Below are positions 57,098-64,000 of a stretch of DNA of 64,000 nt, piece after piece. The notes beneath the pieces were generated by a model. It was given only the letters and a program-made list of their open reading frames with translations, ran no database searches and had not been told where the DNA came from. Every line of letters begins with the position of its first letter. Within the stretch, counting starts at the first letter, position 1. Source of the DNA: Ectopseudomonas alcaliphila (lineage in GTDB: Bacteria; Pseudomonadota; Gammaproteobacteria; Pseudomonadales; Pseudomonadaceae). The position numbers and the translations under genes are program-made. The DNA is taken from contig NZ_FNAE01000007.1 in NCBI RefSeq assembly GCF_900101755.1, positions 102,636 to 166,635 of the forward strand, in the 5' to 3' direction.

Positions 57098-57760
57098 ATG
57101 GTTCATGTTTTTAAGCCGGCAGTGTCACTGCTGATGCTGTCATTGCTGGCAGGCTGCGCGGTCAAGGAGTATTCGGCTCAGCTCAGTGATCGAGTGACGG
57201 CGCGTGAAGGAGAACCGGTCAGTTACCTGGTCGGTAGCATAGGGCCGGACAGTGTGATGCCGGCCCCGCAGCAGTATCAGCGACTGCTGTTTCGTCAGCG
57301 CGGCTCGGAGTGGGGGGCCGCTGCGGCCTACACCAACCACGGGGTTCGGCAGACGCCTCAGGACATCGAAGAAGGGCAGGGGCGCGCCAGCGTCTTCGTC
57401 ATGGCACTCAAGCCAGGCGACTATGAGCTTTATGACTTTCAGTTCTTCTCGTTAGTGAATACCGGTTATGGAACCTACTCGACCTCGCAGATGGCTAAGG
57501 AGAAGTTCGTCGTTCCACTGCGTTTGCAGCCCGGTAAAGCCTATTACATCGGCGAATATCGATCGCGTTGTATCACCAGTCAGGCCTGCCTGTTCATCCA
57601 GCGTGATCGCCAGGCGCGCGACGAGGGCATTGCCCGCGCTCAGGTGCCTCAGTTGCCGTCGTTGCAATACCTGCAACTGCCGCTCGAGCGGGCCAAACCC
57701 TTCATCCTGCCCGAGAAGGGCGATATTCAAGAACAAACGAAGGATCGTGCCACACCATGA
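57098..57760 (+). CDS. Lipoprotein, DUF2846-like (first of three)
   Basis: The protein has 220 residues from ATG 57098, preceded by AAGGAG. The lipoprotein signal is MVHVFKPAVSLLMLSLLAGC (lipobox LAGC). The mature part contains ASVFVMALKPGDYELYDFQF and RLQPGKAYYIGEYRSRC, similar to beta-sandwich DUF2846-type proteins. It is the first gene of a three-lipoprotein operon and overlaps the second by ATGA. The role is unknown; an envelope stress or surface function is a guess. Confidence 0.78.
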   Translation: MVHVFKPAVSLLMLSLLAGCAVKEYSAQLSDRVTAREGEPVSYLVGSIGPDSVMPAPQQYQRLLFRQRGSEWGAAAAYTNHGVRQTPQDIEEGQGRASVFVMALKPGDYELYDFQFFSLVNTGYGTYSTSQMAKEKFVVPLRLQPGKAYYIGEYRSRCITSQACLFIQRDRQARDEGIARAQVPQLPSLQYLQLPLERAKPFILPEKGDIQEQTKDRATP

Positions 57761-58281
57761 AAGCATTCCTAATCGTGGCGCTTGGCGCCGTTGTCCTGAG
57801 CGGTTGCGCCACTACCCATAGTCTGCCGCCCACCGAATTGCACTATGGTGATGATTACCTGCCGCCCATCCATGTATTGACCGACGATCCGCTCAAGGGT
57901 GGCGAGATTCGCAACAGCTTGCGCGCTACCGGCATGTTCAGTGACGTGATCAGTGGTCAGCCGCCGACAGGTGGCTACGGGCTGCGGGTCAACTTTACTC
58001 AGGCGCGTGATCTGCCGTCATTCCCGGTCGTCATGGCGAGTGCTCTGACGCTGTTTCTGCTGCCGGTCGGCGATGGCACCGATTCGCAACTGGGCTTCAC
58101 CCTGACCCAGGATGGCAAGACGCTCAAACGTTACGACTACCGCAACAAGACTCAGCGCTACAGCTGGCTGCTGGATCGCAACAACGAAGCGAAACAGGAG
58201 AACCTGGACCGTATCACTCGCGCCTTCGCTCGCGACGTACAGCAAGACGGTCTGATGCAGCCGGCTGAGGCCCAGCCATGA
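57757..58281 (+). CDS. Lipoprotein (second of three; paralogue of third)
   Basis: This 174-residue protein has the signal MKAFLIVALGAVVLSGC (lipobox LSGC). It overlaps both neighbours by ATGA. After a short linker, the segments GEIRNSLRATGMFSDV, ASALTLFLLPVG and LTQDGKTLKRYDYRNKTQ line up with the third lipoprotein (DEIVQRLKESGSFSWL, GAMTLLTLPLPYS, FKDGVPLKTYQYQRQGW), so they are paralogues. No known family is recognised. Confidence 0.8.
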   Translation: MKAFLIVALGAVVLSGCATTHSLPPTELHYGDDYLPPIHVLTDDPLKGGEIRNSLRATGMFSDVISGQPPTGGYGLRVNFTQARDLPSFPVVMASALTLFLLPVGDGTDSQLGFTLTQDGKTLKRYDYRNKTQRYSWLLDRNNEAKQENLDRITRAFARDVQQDGLMQPAEAQP

Positions 58282-58793
58282 AGGTGCGCTGCACACTGGT
58301 CCTGTTCGCTGCACTGGCCCTGGGTGGTTGCAGCAGTACGTTGCCGCCGCTCAAGCACCAGCAGCCTGAAGCCTTCGAGCCTGTGGGATTGCGCGTGGCC
58401 TTGCCGACGTTTCGGCGTAGCGACAGGTCGAATGATGAGATCGTGCAGCGGCTGAAGGAGTCCGGGAGTTTTTCCTGGCTCGACGATGGCATCAGTCGCA
58501 ACGGTTACAGCCTGCTGATTACCGAGCCTGGCGGTAAACGCGCCAATGCTGCGCTCGTCACCCTGGGCGCCATGACCTTGCTCACCCTGCCGCTGCCATA
58601 CAGCTATGAGCAGAACCTGCGTGGCACGGTGTTCAAGGATGGCGTGCCGCTCAAGACCTACCAGTACCAGCGCCAGGGTTGGAGCGTACTGGCCTGGTAT
58701 GTACCTGCGCCGTTCAAACCCAATACCCGCGACATGCTCGACGAATTGCTGGGCGATATCGATCGCGAGCAGACGATTCCCAAGCAGCGCTGA
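58278..58793 (+). CDS. Lipoprotein (third of three; paralogue of second)
   Basis: This 171-residue protein has the signal MKVRCTLVLFAALALGGC (lipobox LGGC). A central hydrophobic stretch (AALVTLGAMTLLTLPLPY) may be a membrane-contacting helix and is also present in the second lipoprotein. It is the last gene of the operon, with a hairpin after it. The three overlapping starts mean tightly coupled translation, as for subunits of one complex. Confidence 0.8.
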   Translation: MKVRCTLVLFAALALGGCSSTLPPLKHQQPEAFEPVGLRVALPTFRRSDRSNDEIVQRLKESGSFSWLDDGISRNGYSLLITEPGGKRANAALVTLGAMTLLTLPLPYSYEQNLRGTVFKDGVPLKTYQYQRQGWSVLAWYVPAPFKPNTRDMLDELLGDIDREQTIPKQR

Positions 58794-58798
58794 AGTTA

Positions 58799-58819
58799 CC
58801 CGCCCCTGCGTGGGGCGGG
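58799..58819. terminator. Hairpin between lipoprotein operon and rlhA
   Basis: CCCGCCCC (58799-58806) and GGGGCGGG (58812-58819) form an 8-bp GC stem with a 5-base loop, 6 bp after the lipoprotein stop and 8 bp before the rlhA stop. It may serve both strands; a T-run is lacking. Confidence 0.55.
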
Positions 58820-58826
58820 CAACGGC

Positions 58827-60836
58827 TCAGTGGCTATAACCCGGCTTCTGGCGAATGGTCTTGAGCAGGTCGTCCGGGCTGATGTGGCCGACCACCTGGG
58901 TGGCGGCGCTGCCTGGGTGTGGCAGGTCGAGGATGTGGCCCTTCATCTTGCCGATCACGTGCATTTCGCATGGCTTGCAGTCGAACTTCAGGGTCAGCAC
59001 TTCATCACCGTGGACGAGCTGCATCGGTGCGACCTTGGTGCGTACGCCGGTCACGCCCTTGGCCTGCTTCGGGCACAGGTTGAAGGAGAAACGCAGGCAG
59101 TGCTTGGTGATCATTACCGGCACTTCGCCGGTTTCCTCGTGTGCCTCGTAGGCCGCGTCGATCAACTGCACGCCGTGGCGATGGTAGAAGTCGCGCGCCT
59201 TCTGGTTGTAGACGTTGTAGAGGAACGACAGGTGCGACTCCGGGTACACCGGTGCCGGGTCGGTTTCGGCCTTGCGGCTACCGCGCGGATGGGCGGCGAC
59301 GCGCGCTTCGGTCAGCGCCTCGATGGCGTCACGGCGCAGTGCCTTGAGCTGCGAGTTGGGCACGAAGAACGCCTGCGGTGCATCCAGCGTCACGCCCTGG
59401 GCGTGGTAGATGGTGGTGCCGAGCTGGGTGAGCAGGTCGCGCAGGCCGTCCAGTGCCTGTTCCGGTTTGTTGGCTACGCCGAACGGGCCGGGCAGGGCGA
59501 CATCGACGCTGATGCCTTCTTCGCTGGTGGCGGTGAGCTTGAGTGCATCTTCGCGCAGCTCGGCCTTCCAGCTCACGCCGATGCGGCGCTCGGCGCTGGT
59601 GCGCTGCAGCGCCTGCTGCCAGTTGTGGTCGAGGTTGCGGCTAAGCGGATGGTTCGGGCGCAGACGGAACAGGCCTTCGGGCATCTCGTTGGGTTCGACG
59701 CGGTAGCGATAGCGCTTCTCGCCGTCCTCCTCGAACTCACCTTTCAGTTCAGCAATGTTGGCGCGAAAACCCACCACCTCGCGCTTGACCAGCACGTTGA
59801 GGCCGTCGCCGTTGGACAGCGGCTCATGGGTAACCGCGATCAGATCGCGCTTGCCCACTTTCTCGACATGCCCAACAGATAGCCCGGTGAAGGTCGGCGA
59901 ATCGAAGGCACCAATGTCCACCTTGCGCTCGGTGACGAAGTAGTCGGTGCTGCCGCGGTGGAAGGTCTTGTCCGGGTCGGGCACGAAGAAGTGCGCGGTA
60001 CGGCCGCTGGAGGCGCGGGCCAGGTCCGGGCGGTCCTCGAGAATCGCATCGAGCTCGCGGCGGTAGTGGGCGGTGATGTTCTTCACGTAGGCCACATCCT
60101 TGTAGCGGCCCTCGATCTTGAACGAGCGCACGCCGGCCTCGACCAGGGCGCGCAGGTTGGCGCTCTGGTTGTTGTCCTTCATCGACAGCAGGTGTTTCTC
60201 GTAGGCGATCACGCCGCCTTTTTCATCCTTGAGGGTGTAGGGTAGGCGACAGGCCTGCGAGCAGTCGCCGCGGTTGGCGCTGCGCCCGGTCTGCGCATGG
60301 GAGATGTTGCACTGGCCGGAGAAGGCCACGCACAGCGCGCCGTGAATGAAGAATTCGATGGCCGCGTCGGTGGCGTCACTGATGGCGCGGATTTCCTGCA
60401 GATTCAGCTCGCGCGCCAGCACCAGCTGGGAGAAACCGGCCTGGTCGAGAAACCTGGCGCGCTCCAGCGTGCGGATGTCGGTCTGGGTGCTGGCATGCAG
60501 CTCGATGGGCGGGATATCCAGCTCCATCACCCCCATGTCCTGCACGATCAGCGCATCCACGCCCGCGTCGTAAAGCTGATGGATCAGCGCGCGCGCCGGC
60601 TCCAGCTCGTCGTCATGCAGGATGGTGTTGATCGTGGTGAACACCCGCGCGTGGTAGCGACGGGCGAACTCCACCAGCCTGGCGATATCGCTCACTTCGT
60701 TGCAGGCATTGTGCCGTGCGCCGAAGCTCGGGCCGCCGATATAGATGGCGTCGGCGCCATGCAGAATGGCCTCGCGGGCGATCTCGACATCACGCGCAGG
60801 GCTGAGCAGTTCCAGGTGGTTCTTGGGCAAGGACAT
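58827..60836 (-). CDS. rlhA: Peptidase U32-family RNA hydroxylase-like protein (RlhA)
   Basis: This 669-residue protein is like E. coli RlhA, which hydroxylates C2501 of 23S rRNA, and close to its length (653). It opens LELLSPARDVEIAREAILHGADAIYIGGPSFGAR, then has the U32 motif GALCVAFSGQCNISHAQTGRSANRGDCSQACRLPY with conserved cysteines, and KIEGRYKDVAYVKNITAHYR. A second cysteine set near the end (HCLRFSFNLCPK and FDCKPCEMHVIGKMKG) is also typical of U32. The shorter TrhP-type paralogue lacks this tail. Protease activity is unlikely. Confidence 0.87.
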   Translation of the reverse strand: MSLPKNHLELLSPARDVEIAREAILHGADAIYIGGPSFGARHNACNEVSDIARLVEFARRYHARVFTTINTILHDDELEPARALIHQLYDAGVDALIVQDMGVMELDIPPIELHASTQTDIRTLERARFLDQAGFSQLVLARELNLQEIRAISDATDAAIEFFIHGALCVAFSGQCNISHAQTGRSANRGDCSQACRLPYTLKDEKGGVIAYEKHLLSMKDNNQSANLRALVEAGVRSFKIEGRYKDVAYVKNITAHYRRELDAILEDRPDLARASSGRTAHFFVPDPDKTFHRGSTDYFVTERKVDIGAFDSPTFTGLSVGHVEKVGKRDLIAVTHEPLSNGDGLNVLVKREVVGFRANIAELKGEFEEDGEKRYRYRVEPNEMPEGLFRLRPNHPLSRNLDHNWQQALQRTSAERRIGVSWKAELREDALKLTATSEEGISVDVALPGPFGVANKPEQALDGLRDLLTQLGTTIYHAQGVTLDAPQAFFVPNSQLKALRRDAIEALTEARVAAHPRGSRKAETDPAPVYPESHLSFLYNVYNQKARDFYHRHGVQLIDAAYEAHEETGEVPVMITKHCLRFSFNLCPKQAKGVTGVRTKVAPMQLVHGDEVLTLKFDCKPCEMHVIGKMKGHILDLPHPGSAATQVVGHISPDDLLKTIRQKPGYSH

Positions 60837-60980
60837 GGTGTTTTTTCTTTATCAGGCGGCACGGGCAAGGCGCGCATTGTACCGGGCCGGCAGTCTGTGG
60901 GCACTCGCCAGATGCCGGACGGCTGGCAATACGCGCCGATGACGGTACAGTAGCGGCCTTTTTCAGGCGGAGGCGTGGCG

Positions 60981-61625
60981 ATGGACAACAGAGGGTTGGA
61001 GAAGCTCGATCAGTGGCTGCTCAAGTACGGCAACGATGACTCGATCCTGTCCGCCAGCGAGCTGGACGGATATTTCGCCGCCATCGTCTCCGGCCCGCGC
61101 CAGGTCGCGCCTGCCGTCTGGTATTCGGCGATCTGGGCCGATCAGCCGCCGCAATGGCCCAGCGACAAGGATGGCGAGCGCTTCATGAAGCTGGCCGTCG
61201 AACTGATGAGCGAAGCGGCCTACATGCTCAGCGAGGAGCCCGATGACTACGAGGCGATCTTCCTGGCTGACGACAACGGCAAGGGCGAGAAGCTGATCGT
61301 CTCGGAATGGTGCGGGGGCTACCTGCGCGGCGCTACGGTTGCCGGTTGGCTGGAGCAAGCACTGCCCGAGTCGGTGGCGGCCGCCCTGGCGCTGATCACC
61401 CTGCACGGCGACGAAAGCGGCACCGAGACGCTCAAGGCCATGACCGACGCCGAGTACGACGCCAGCACGGCGATGCTCGAACCGGCTGCCGTCGAGCTTT
61501 ACGAGTACTGGCAGCAGAACTTGCAGCCGGTGCTGCCGGTACGCCGCGATGACGCCAAGGTGGGTCGCAACGATCCCTGTGCCTGCGGTAGTGGCAAGAA
61601 ATACAAGCAGTGCTGCATGCGCTGA
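60981..61625 (+). CDS. YecA/UPF0149-family protein with SEC-C zinc motif
   Basis: The protein has 214 residues from ATG 60981, with GGAGG seven bases upstream (the frame is open to GTG 60975). The UPF0149 core (LDQWLLKYGNDDSILSASELDGYFAAIVSGP, WCGGYLRG) is followed by a C-terminal zinc-binding SEC-C motif, GRNDPCACGSGKKYKQCC, with the C-x-C and CC ligands intact. Proteins of this type bind metal and may act with SecA or the ribosome; the E. coli YecA homologue is of unclear role. Confidence 0.92.
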   Translation: MDNRGLEKLDQWLLKYGNDDSILSASELDGYFAAIVSGPRQVAPAVWYSAIWADQPPQWPSDKDGERFMKLAVELMSEAAYMLSEEPDDYEAIFLADDNGKGEKLIVSEWCGGYLRGATVAGWLEQALPESVAAALALITLHGDESGTETLKAMTDAEYDASTAMLEPAAVELYEYWQQNLQPVLPVRRDDAKVGRNDPCACGSGKKYKQCCMR

Positions 61626-61641
61626 TATCACCTATGCAGGA

Positions 61642-61678
61642 GCCAGTTGCCTGACGATTGACGCGTCAAGCAACTGGC
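61642..61678. terminator. Hairpin after YecA-type gene
   Basis: GCCAGTTGC (61642-61650) and GCAACTGGC (61670-61678) pair perfectly, with a shorter inner pairing TGACG/CGTCA. It lies 17 bp after the YecA-type gene's stop. The left flank (GCAGGAGCCAG) also resembles half a family A REP. Confidence 0.55.
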
Positions 61679-61710
61679 CTTTGCAGCTTGCGCGCGTGTC
61701 TGGCGGCGGT

Positions 61711-62532
61711 CTAGCCGAGCAACTCCGCAAACGCCTTGTCCGCCTCCAGCACCGCCGGCAAGGCATCGAACAGCTTGTTCAGGTCGACTTCTTCGAATAA
61801 CGGGCCTTCCACGCTCTGCCGTGCTTGTTCGCTGACGCCATCGAGCTCGATGGTTTCCGCGACGATCACCGATTGCGCGACCAGTCGCGCGTAGCGGCTG
61901 TCACCGGGCGCCTGAGTCGGACGTGCCTGATAGGCAATCGCTTGCTGGATAAGCGCCGGCAGCTGCCAGCGGCGCGCCAGTTCAGCGCCCACTTCCGGGT
62001 AGCCGAAGCCCAGTTGCAGGGTTTCCTCGGCGGCGTGGGCCGCGGCTTCACGTTTCGGATGACGGTTCATGCGCCGGGCGAAATCCGGCGCGCCGGTCTG
62101 GATCAGCAATTCGCCGATGTTGTGCATCATGCCGCAGGTGAAGGCGGCGTCGGTGTCCAGCTTCAGCTGCTTGGCCAGGCTGCGGGCGATACTGGCGACG
62201 CGAAAGCTGCGAATCCAGAAACCCTTGAGGTCGAAGCCGGTATCGACCTGAAACGCGCCCGTCATCGCCGAGGCCAGCACCAGCGTGCGCAGGGTATTGA
62301 AGCCCAGGCGCATGGCTGCGTCCTCGACGCTCACCGCTTCACGGGCCCCTCGAAAACGTGGCGAGTTGGCCAGGCGCAGTACCTTGGCGGCGATAACCGG
62401 GTCGCGCTCGATATTGCGCGCCACGCTTTCCAGGTTGGAGGAAGGGTTGTCGAACTGTTGGATCAGCTCCTGCGCGACCTTTGGAATGCTGGGCAGGGTG
62501 TGCAGTTGAGCGAACAGACTTTCTATATCCAT
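61711..62532 (-). CDS. HDOD-domain signalling protein
   Basis: The protein has 273 residues from ATG 62532 with GGAG before it (the frame is open to 62631). It is almost wholly one HDOD domain (LHTLPSIPKVAQELIQQFDNPSSNLESVARNIERDP, ANSPRFRGAREAVSVEDAAMRLGFNTLRTLVLA, AFTCGMMHNIGELLI). HDOD proteins are related to HD-GYP but lack the metal-binding HD and the GYP motif, so they are probably regulatory. It has no receiver or GGDEF partner domain. Confidence 0.9.
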   Translation of the reverse strand: MDIESLFAQLHTLPSIPKVAQELIQQFDNPSSNLESVARNIERDPVIAAKVLRLANSPRFRGAREAVSVEDAAMRLGFNTLRTLVLASAMTGAFQVDTGFDLKGFWIRSFRVASIARSLAKQLKLDTDAAFTCGMMHNIGELLIQTGAPDFARRMNRHPKREAAAHAAEETLQLGFGYPEVGAELARRWQLPALIQQAIAYQARPTQAPGDSRYARLVAQSVIVAETIELDGVSEQARQSVEGPLFEEVDLNKLFDALPAVLEADKAFAELLG

Positions 62533-62701
62533 GGCAACTCCGATAGGTACGAACGCTGCAGTGGCGGCTGATGAAAAGTGCTCTCTGAGCATAGCTGCGC
62601 CTACCGTCGCGGCCAGTCCCGCAACCGCCACTTCGAACCTTTTTCAAGCGTGTTGCCCGATTGAAACACCAGCCCGAAGGGCTGGTGCCCAGCTGGAGAG
62701 C

Positions 62702-63178
62702 CTACTGACGCGGCGCCACGCTGGTTTCGCTGGCGGCTGACCATACTCGGTAGCGCACTTCGACATCTTTTGGCGCGTAGATCACCAGCGGCAGCTTGCT
62801 GTTGTAGCGCACCAGTTGCGGCTCACCGCCGACGCGCACGAACGCTTGCTTGCGGCTGCTGTCAGGGCAGGCCATCAAAGTACTCATGGCCGGGCCGACC
62901 TGGCCCAGTTCGTAGTAGCCATAGCCCCAGCCTTCCACGGTCTTTTCCTGCCACTGACCACCCAGGCGTTGCTGGTTGCAATCCACTTCCAGGGTCTTGC
63001 CGGCGATGATCTCCACCTTGTGCTCGGCTTCGTTGGCTTGCGCCGGCAGCTCGATCACATGGCGGCTGTAGCCGTCGGCAGCGGCGGGGTAGGGCTTGAG
63101 CGCTTCCGGAGTGGCGGCGCAGGCGGCCAGCGGCAGGGCGCAGGCGAGGGAGAGCAGCGGCAGTTTGAGTCGGTTCAT
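62702..63178 (-). CDS. eco: Ecotin, serine-protease inhibitor
   Basis: The protein has 158 residues from ATG 63178, with AGGA before it; the frame is open to 63286. Homology to E. coli ecotin is clear: KVEIIAGKTLEVDCNQQRLGG, KTVEGWGYGYYELGQVGPAMSTLMACP with the P1 methionine, and VRYNSKLPLVIYAPKDVEVRYRVW. The disulfide cysteines in VDCN and MACP are present. It inhibits a wide range of serine proteases. Unlike E. coli ecotin, its signal peptide ends LAAC-A, a possible lipobox, so it may be a lipoprotein rather than a soluble periplasmic protein. Confidence 0.92.
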   Translation of the reverse strand: MNRLKLPLLSLACALPLAACAATPEALKPYPAAADGYSRHVIELPAQANEAEHKVEIIAGKTLEVDCNQQRLGGQWQEKTVEGWGYGYYELGQVGPAMSTLMACPDSSRKQAFVRVGGEPQLVRYNSKLPLVIYAPKDVEVRYRVWSAASETSVAPRQ

Positions 63179-63312
63179 GATGATTCCTTGCAGAAAGGCC
63201 TTTTGGGCCGTCCGTGATGAGGGAACCGCCAGGTCGGCGGCGCAGCAATGACCGTTGTGAATAGGCCAAGTTCCTGCGCTTTTCAAGCCAGTCTGTCGCT
63301 GTCAGCTCAACG

Positions 63313-63660
63313 TCAGGCGAACACGAAGTACTTGCGCACCGTTTCCACCACTTCCCAGGTGCCTTTCATGCCCGGCTCGACCACGAAGATGTCGCCGGCC
63401 TTGAGGTGAATCGGGTCCATGCCGTCCGGGGTGATGATGCAGTAGCCTTCCTGGAAGTGGCAGTACTCCCACTTCACGTACTCCACGCGCCATTTGCCGG
63501 GCGTGCAGATCCAGGTGCCCATGATCTTGCTGCCGTCTTCGGAGGTGTAGGCATTGAGGTTGACGGTGTGCGGGTCACCTTCGATGCGCTCCCACTTGCA
63601 GGCGTCGACGACGGGCATCGGCTGGGTATCGCGCAGAACGGTGATCGGTTTGTTGGCCAT
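63313..63660 (-). CDS. Small cupin-domain protein (Cupin_3/DUF861 type)
   Basis: The protein has 115 residues from ATG 63660 (GGAG before it; the frame is open to 63831). It is a single cupin: WERIEGDPHTVNLNAYTSEDGSKIMGTWICTPGKWRVEY followed by CHFQEGYCIITPDGMDPIHLKAGDIFVVEPGMKGTWEVVE. The ligand histidine/glutamate set seems reduced, as is usual in the DUF861 ureidoglycolate-lyase-like group. It is a single-gene unit. The catalytic role is not set. Confidence 0.88.
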   Translation of the reverse strand: MANKPITVLRDTQPMPVVDACKWERIEGDPHTVNLNAYTSEDGSKIMGTWICTPGKWRVEYVKWEYCHFQEGYCIITPDGMDPIHLKAGDIFVVEPGMKGTWEVVETVRKYFVFA

Positions 63661-63790
63661 GGGGCGCTCCGGTGAATGATCAAAGGGGCGTTCACCATAG
63701 AGCGGGGGCGGGGCGGTCGATTGCCTGGGGTCGACACGTGGCTGCTCATTCGCGCAGTGGGCGGAGCTCTCTACCCCTGAAAAAACCACG

Positions 63791-63811
63791 GCCGGCTTAT
63801 CAGGCCGGCCT
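63791..63811 (-). terminator. Rho-independent terminator of the repeat-protein gene
   Basis: GGCCGGC and GCCGGCC form a stem with a 7-base loop, extended by CCAC/GTGG. On the minus strand it is followed by TTTTTT, the canonical terminator layout. It lies about 60 bp after the stop at 63872. Confidence 0.85.
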
Positions 63812-63871
63812 TGTGGGGCTGCATTTGCCATCGAGTCATATGACGTTCTCGATCAGGTCATCAGGAAGGTA

Positions 63872-64000
63872 TCAGGCGGTGCGGCTTTTGATCAGACGAT
63901 CGGAGCCACCTTCGGCGACGCGGTTCTGGATCAGACGATCCGAGCCACCTTCGGCAACGCGGTTCTGAATCAGACGATCGGAGCCACCTTCGGCAACGCG
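63872..64000 (-). CDS. Tandem-repeat protein, C-terminal end (5' part outside window)
   Basis: The frame is open to the right edge and ends in TGA at 63872. Its 42 residues are three copies of a 13-residue unit, RVAEGGSDRLIQN, the last altered to end RLIKSRTA. At DNA level the units are 39 bp (63890-63928, 63929-63967 and 63968-64000, the last cut by the window). Copies differ at few bases. Pseudomonas genomes contain small secreted proteins built of similar VAEGGSDRL units, as far as I recall; no function can be given. A rho-independent terminator follows. Confidence 0.8.
   Translation of the reverse strand, partial: RVAEGGSDRLIQNRVAEGGSDRLIQNRVAEGGSDRLIKSRTA

Noticed and set aside
61632..61690. 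Third copy of the family A REP pair
   Set aside because: Only the left flank (GCAGGAGCCAG) is similar; the inverted partner does not match, so it was called a terminator-like hairpin.
1..64000. CRISPR arrays, insertion sequences, prophage or conjugation genes
   Set aside because: No spaced direct repeats, transposase, integrase, capsid or relaxase motifs were recognised on either strand. The 39-bp repeats at the right end are coding and directly adjacent to each other.

Overview
The window looks like chromosome of a gamma-proteobacterium of the genus Pseudomonas, probably from the P. oleovorans/mendocina side of the genus. The reasons are the high GC content, the neighbourhood mnmC - polyphosphate:AMP phosphotransferase - acyl-CoA thiolase, the GTAGGAGCCAGCTTGCTGG-type REP sequences, the many LysR and c-di-GMP genes, and the family-level identity of most proteins. 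No phage, plasmid, integrase, transposase or CRISPR array was seen. All identifications rest on reading motifs and family likeness; no database search was run.

Layout. 1-7.5 kb: the end of an EamA transporter, a FecA-like TonB receptor, mnmC, the polyphosphate:AMP phosphotransferase and a thiolase. 7.5-15 kb: a LysE exporter, two tandem LysR regulators, a GST, a triple-fusion oxidoreductase, an azoreductase facing a third LysR regulator, and a 57-residue protein. 15-20 kb: an Old Yellow Enzyme under a MerR-type promoter with its MerR regulator, a periplasmic solute-binding protein and a chemoreceptor. 20-25 kb: small hypothetical genes, then a secreted DJ-1/PfpI protein plus a ModA-like protein divergent from a LysR regulator. 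25-31 kb: a lipoprotein flanked by a decayed phnE 3' end, a four-gene PhnD-C-E-E ABC transporter, and a two-gene glyoxylate-type module (glxR-like, hyi). 31-36 kb: a tubulin/FtsZ-like protein immediately upstream of an MHYT-GGDEF-EAL protein. 36-43 kb: quinone-oxidoreductase-like and PQQ-type sugar dehydrogenases, a MITE-like element, cvfB, tRNA-Thr(CGT), a GGDEF protein and a GNAT. 43-46.5 kb: a PP2C phosphatase - Ser/Thr kinase - FHA cassette with no type VI secretion genes beside it. 46.5-55.7 kb: housekeeping and hypothetical genes (Nudix, YebC, DUF1176, TauE, EamA, DUF1003, parvulin) and a third GGDEF protein. 55.8-64 kb: a CAP-domain protein, an operon of three lipoproteins, rlhA, a YecA/SEC-C protein, an HDOD protein, an ecotin with a lipobox, a cupin, and the end of a gene made of 13-residue tandem repeats.

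Signalling is a strong theme: three diguanylate cyclase genes (one with an EAL domain), an HDOD protein, a chemoreceptor, the phosphatase/kinase/FHA set, five LysR regulators and one MerR regulator. The strongest candidates for undescribed biology are the tubulin-like gene with its c-di-GMP neighbour (31.5-35.9 kb), the orphan kinase cassette (43.2-46.4 kb), the paralogous lipoprotein operon (57.1-58.8 kb) and the PNPOx-FNR-ferredoxin fusion under paired LysR regulators (8.3-12.9 kb). Non-coding structure includes two REP-type inverted-repeat families, one MITE-like element, several intergenic palindromes and a clear MerR-type promoter.
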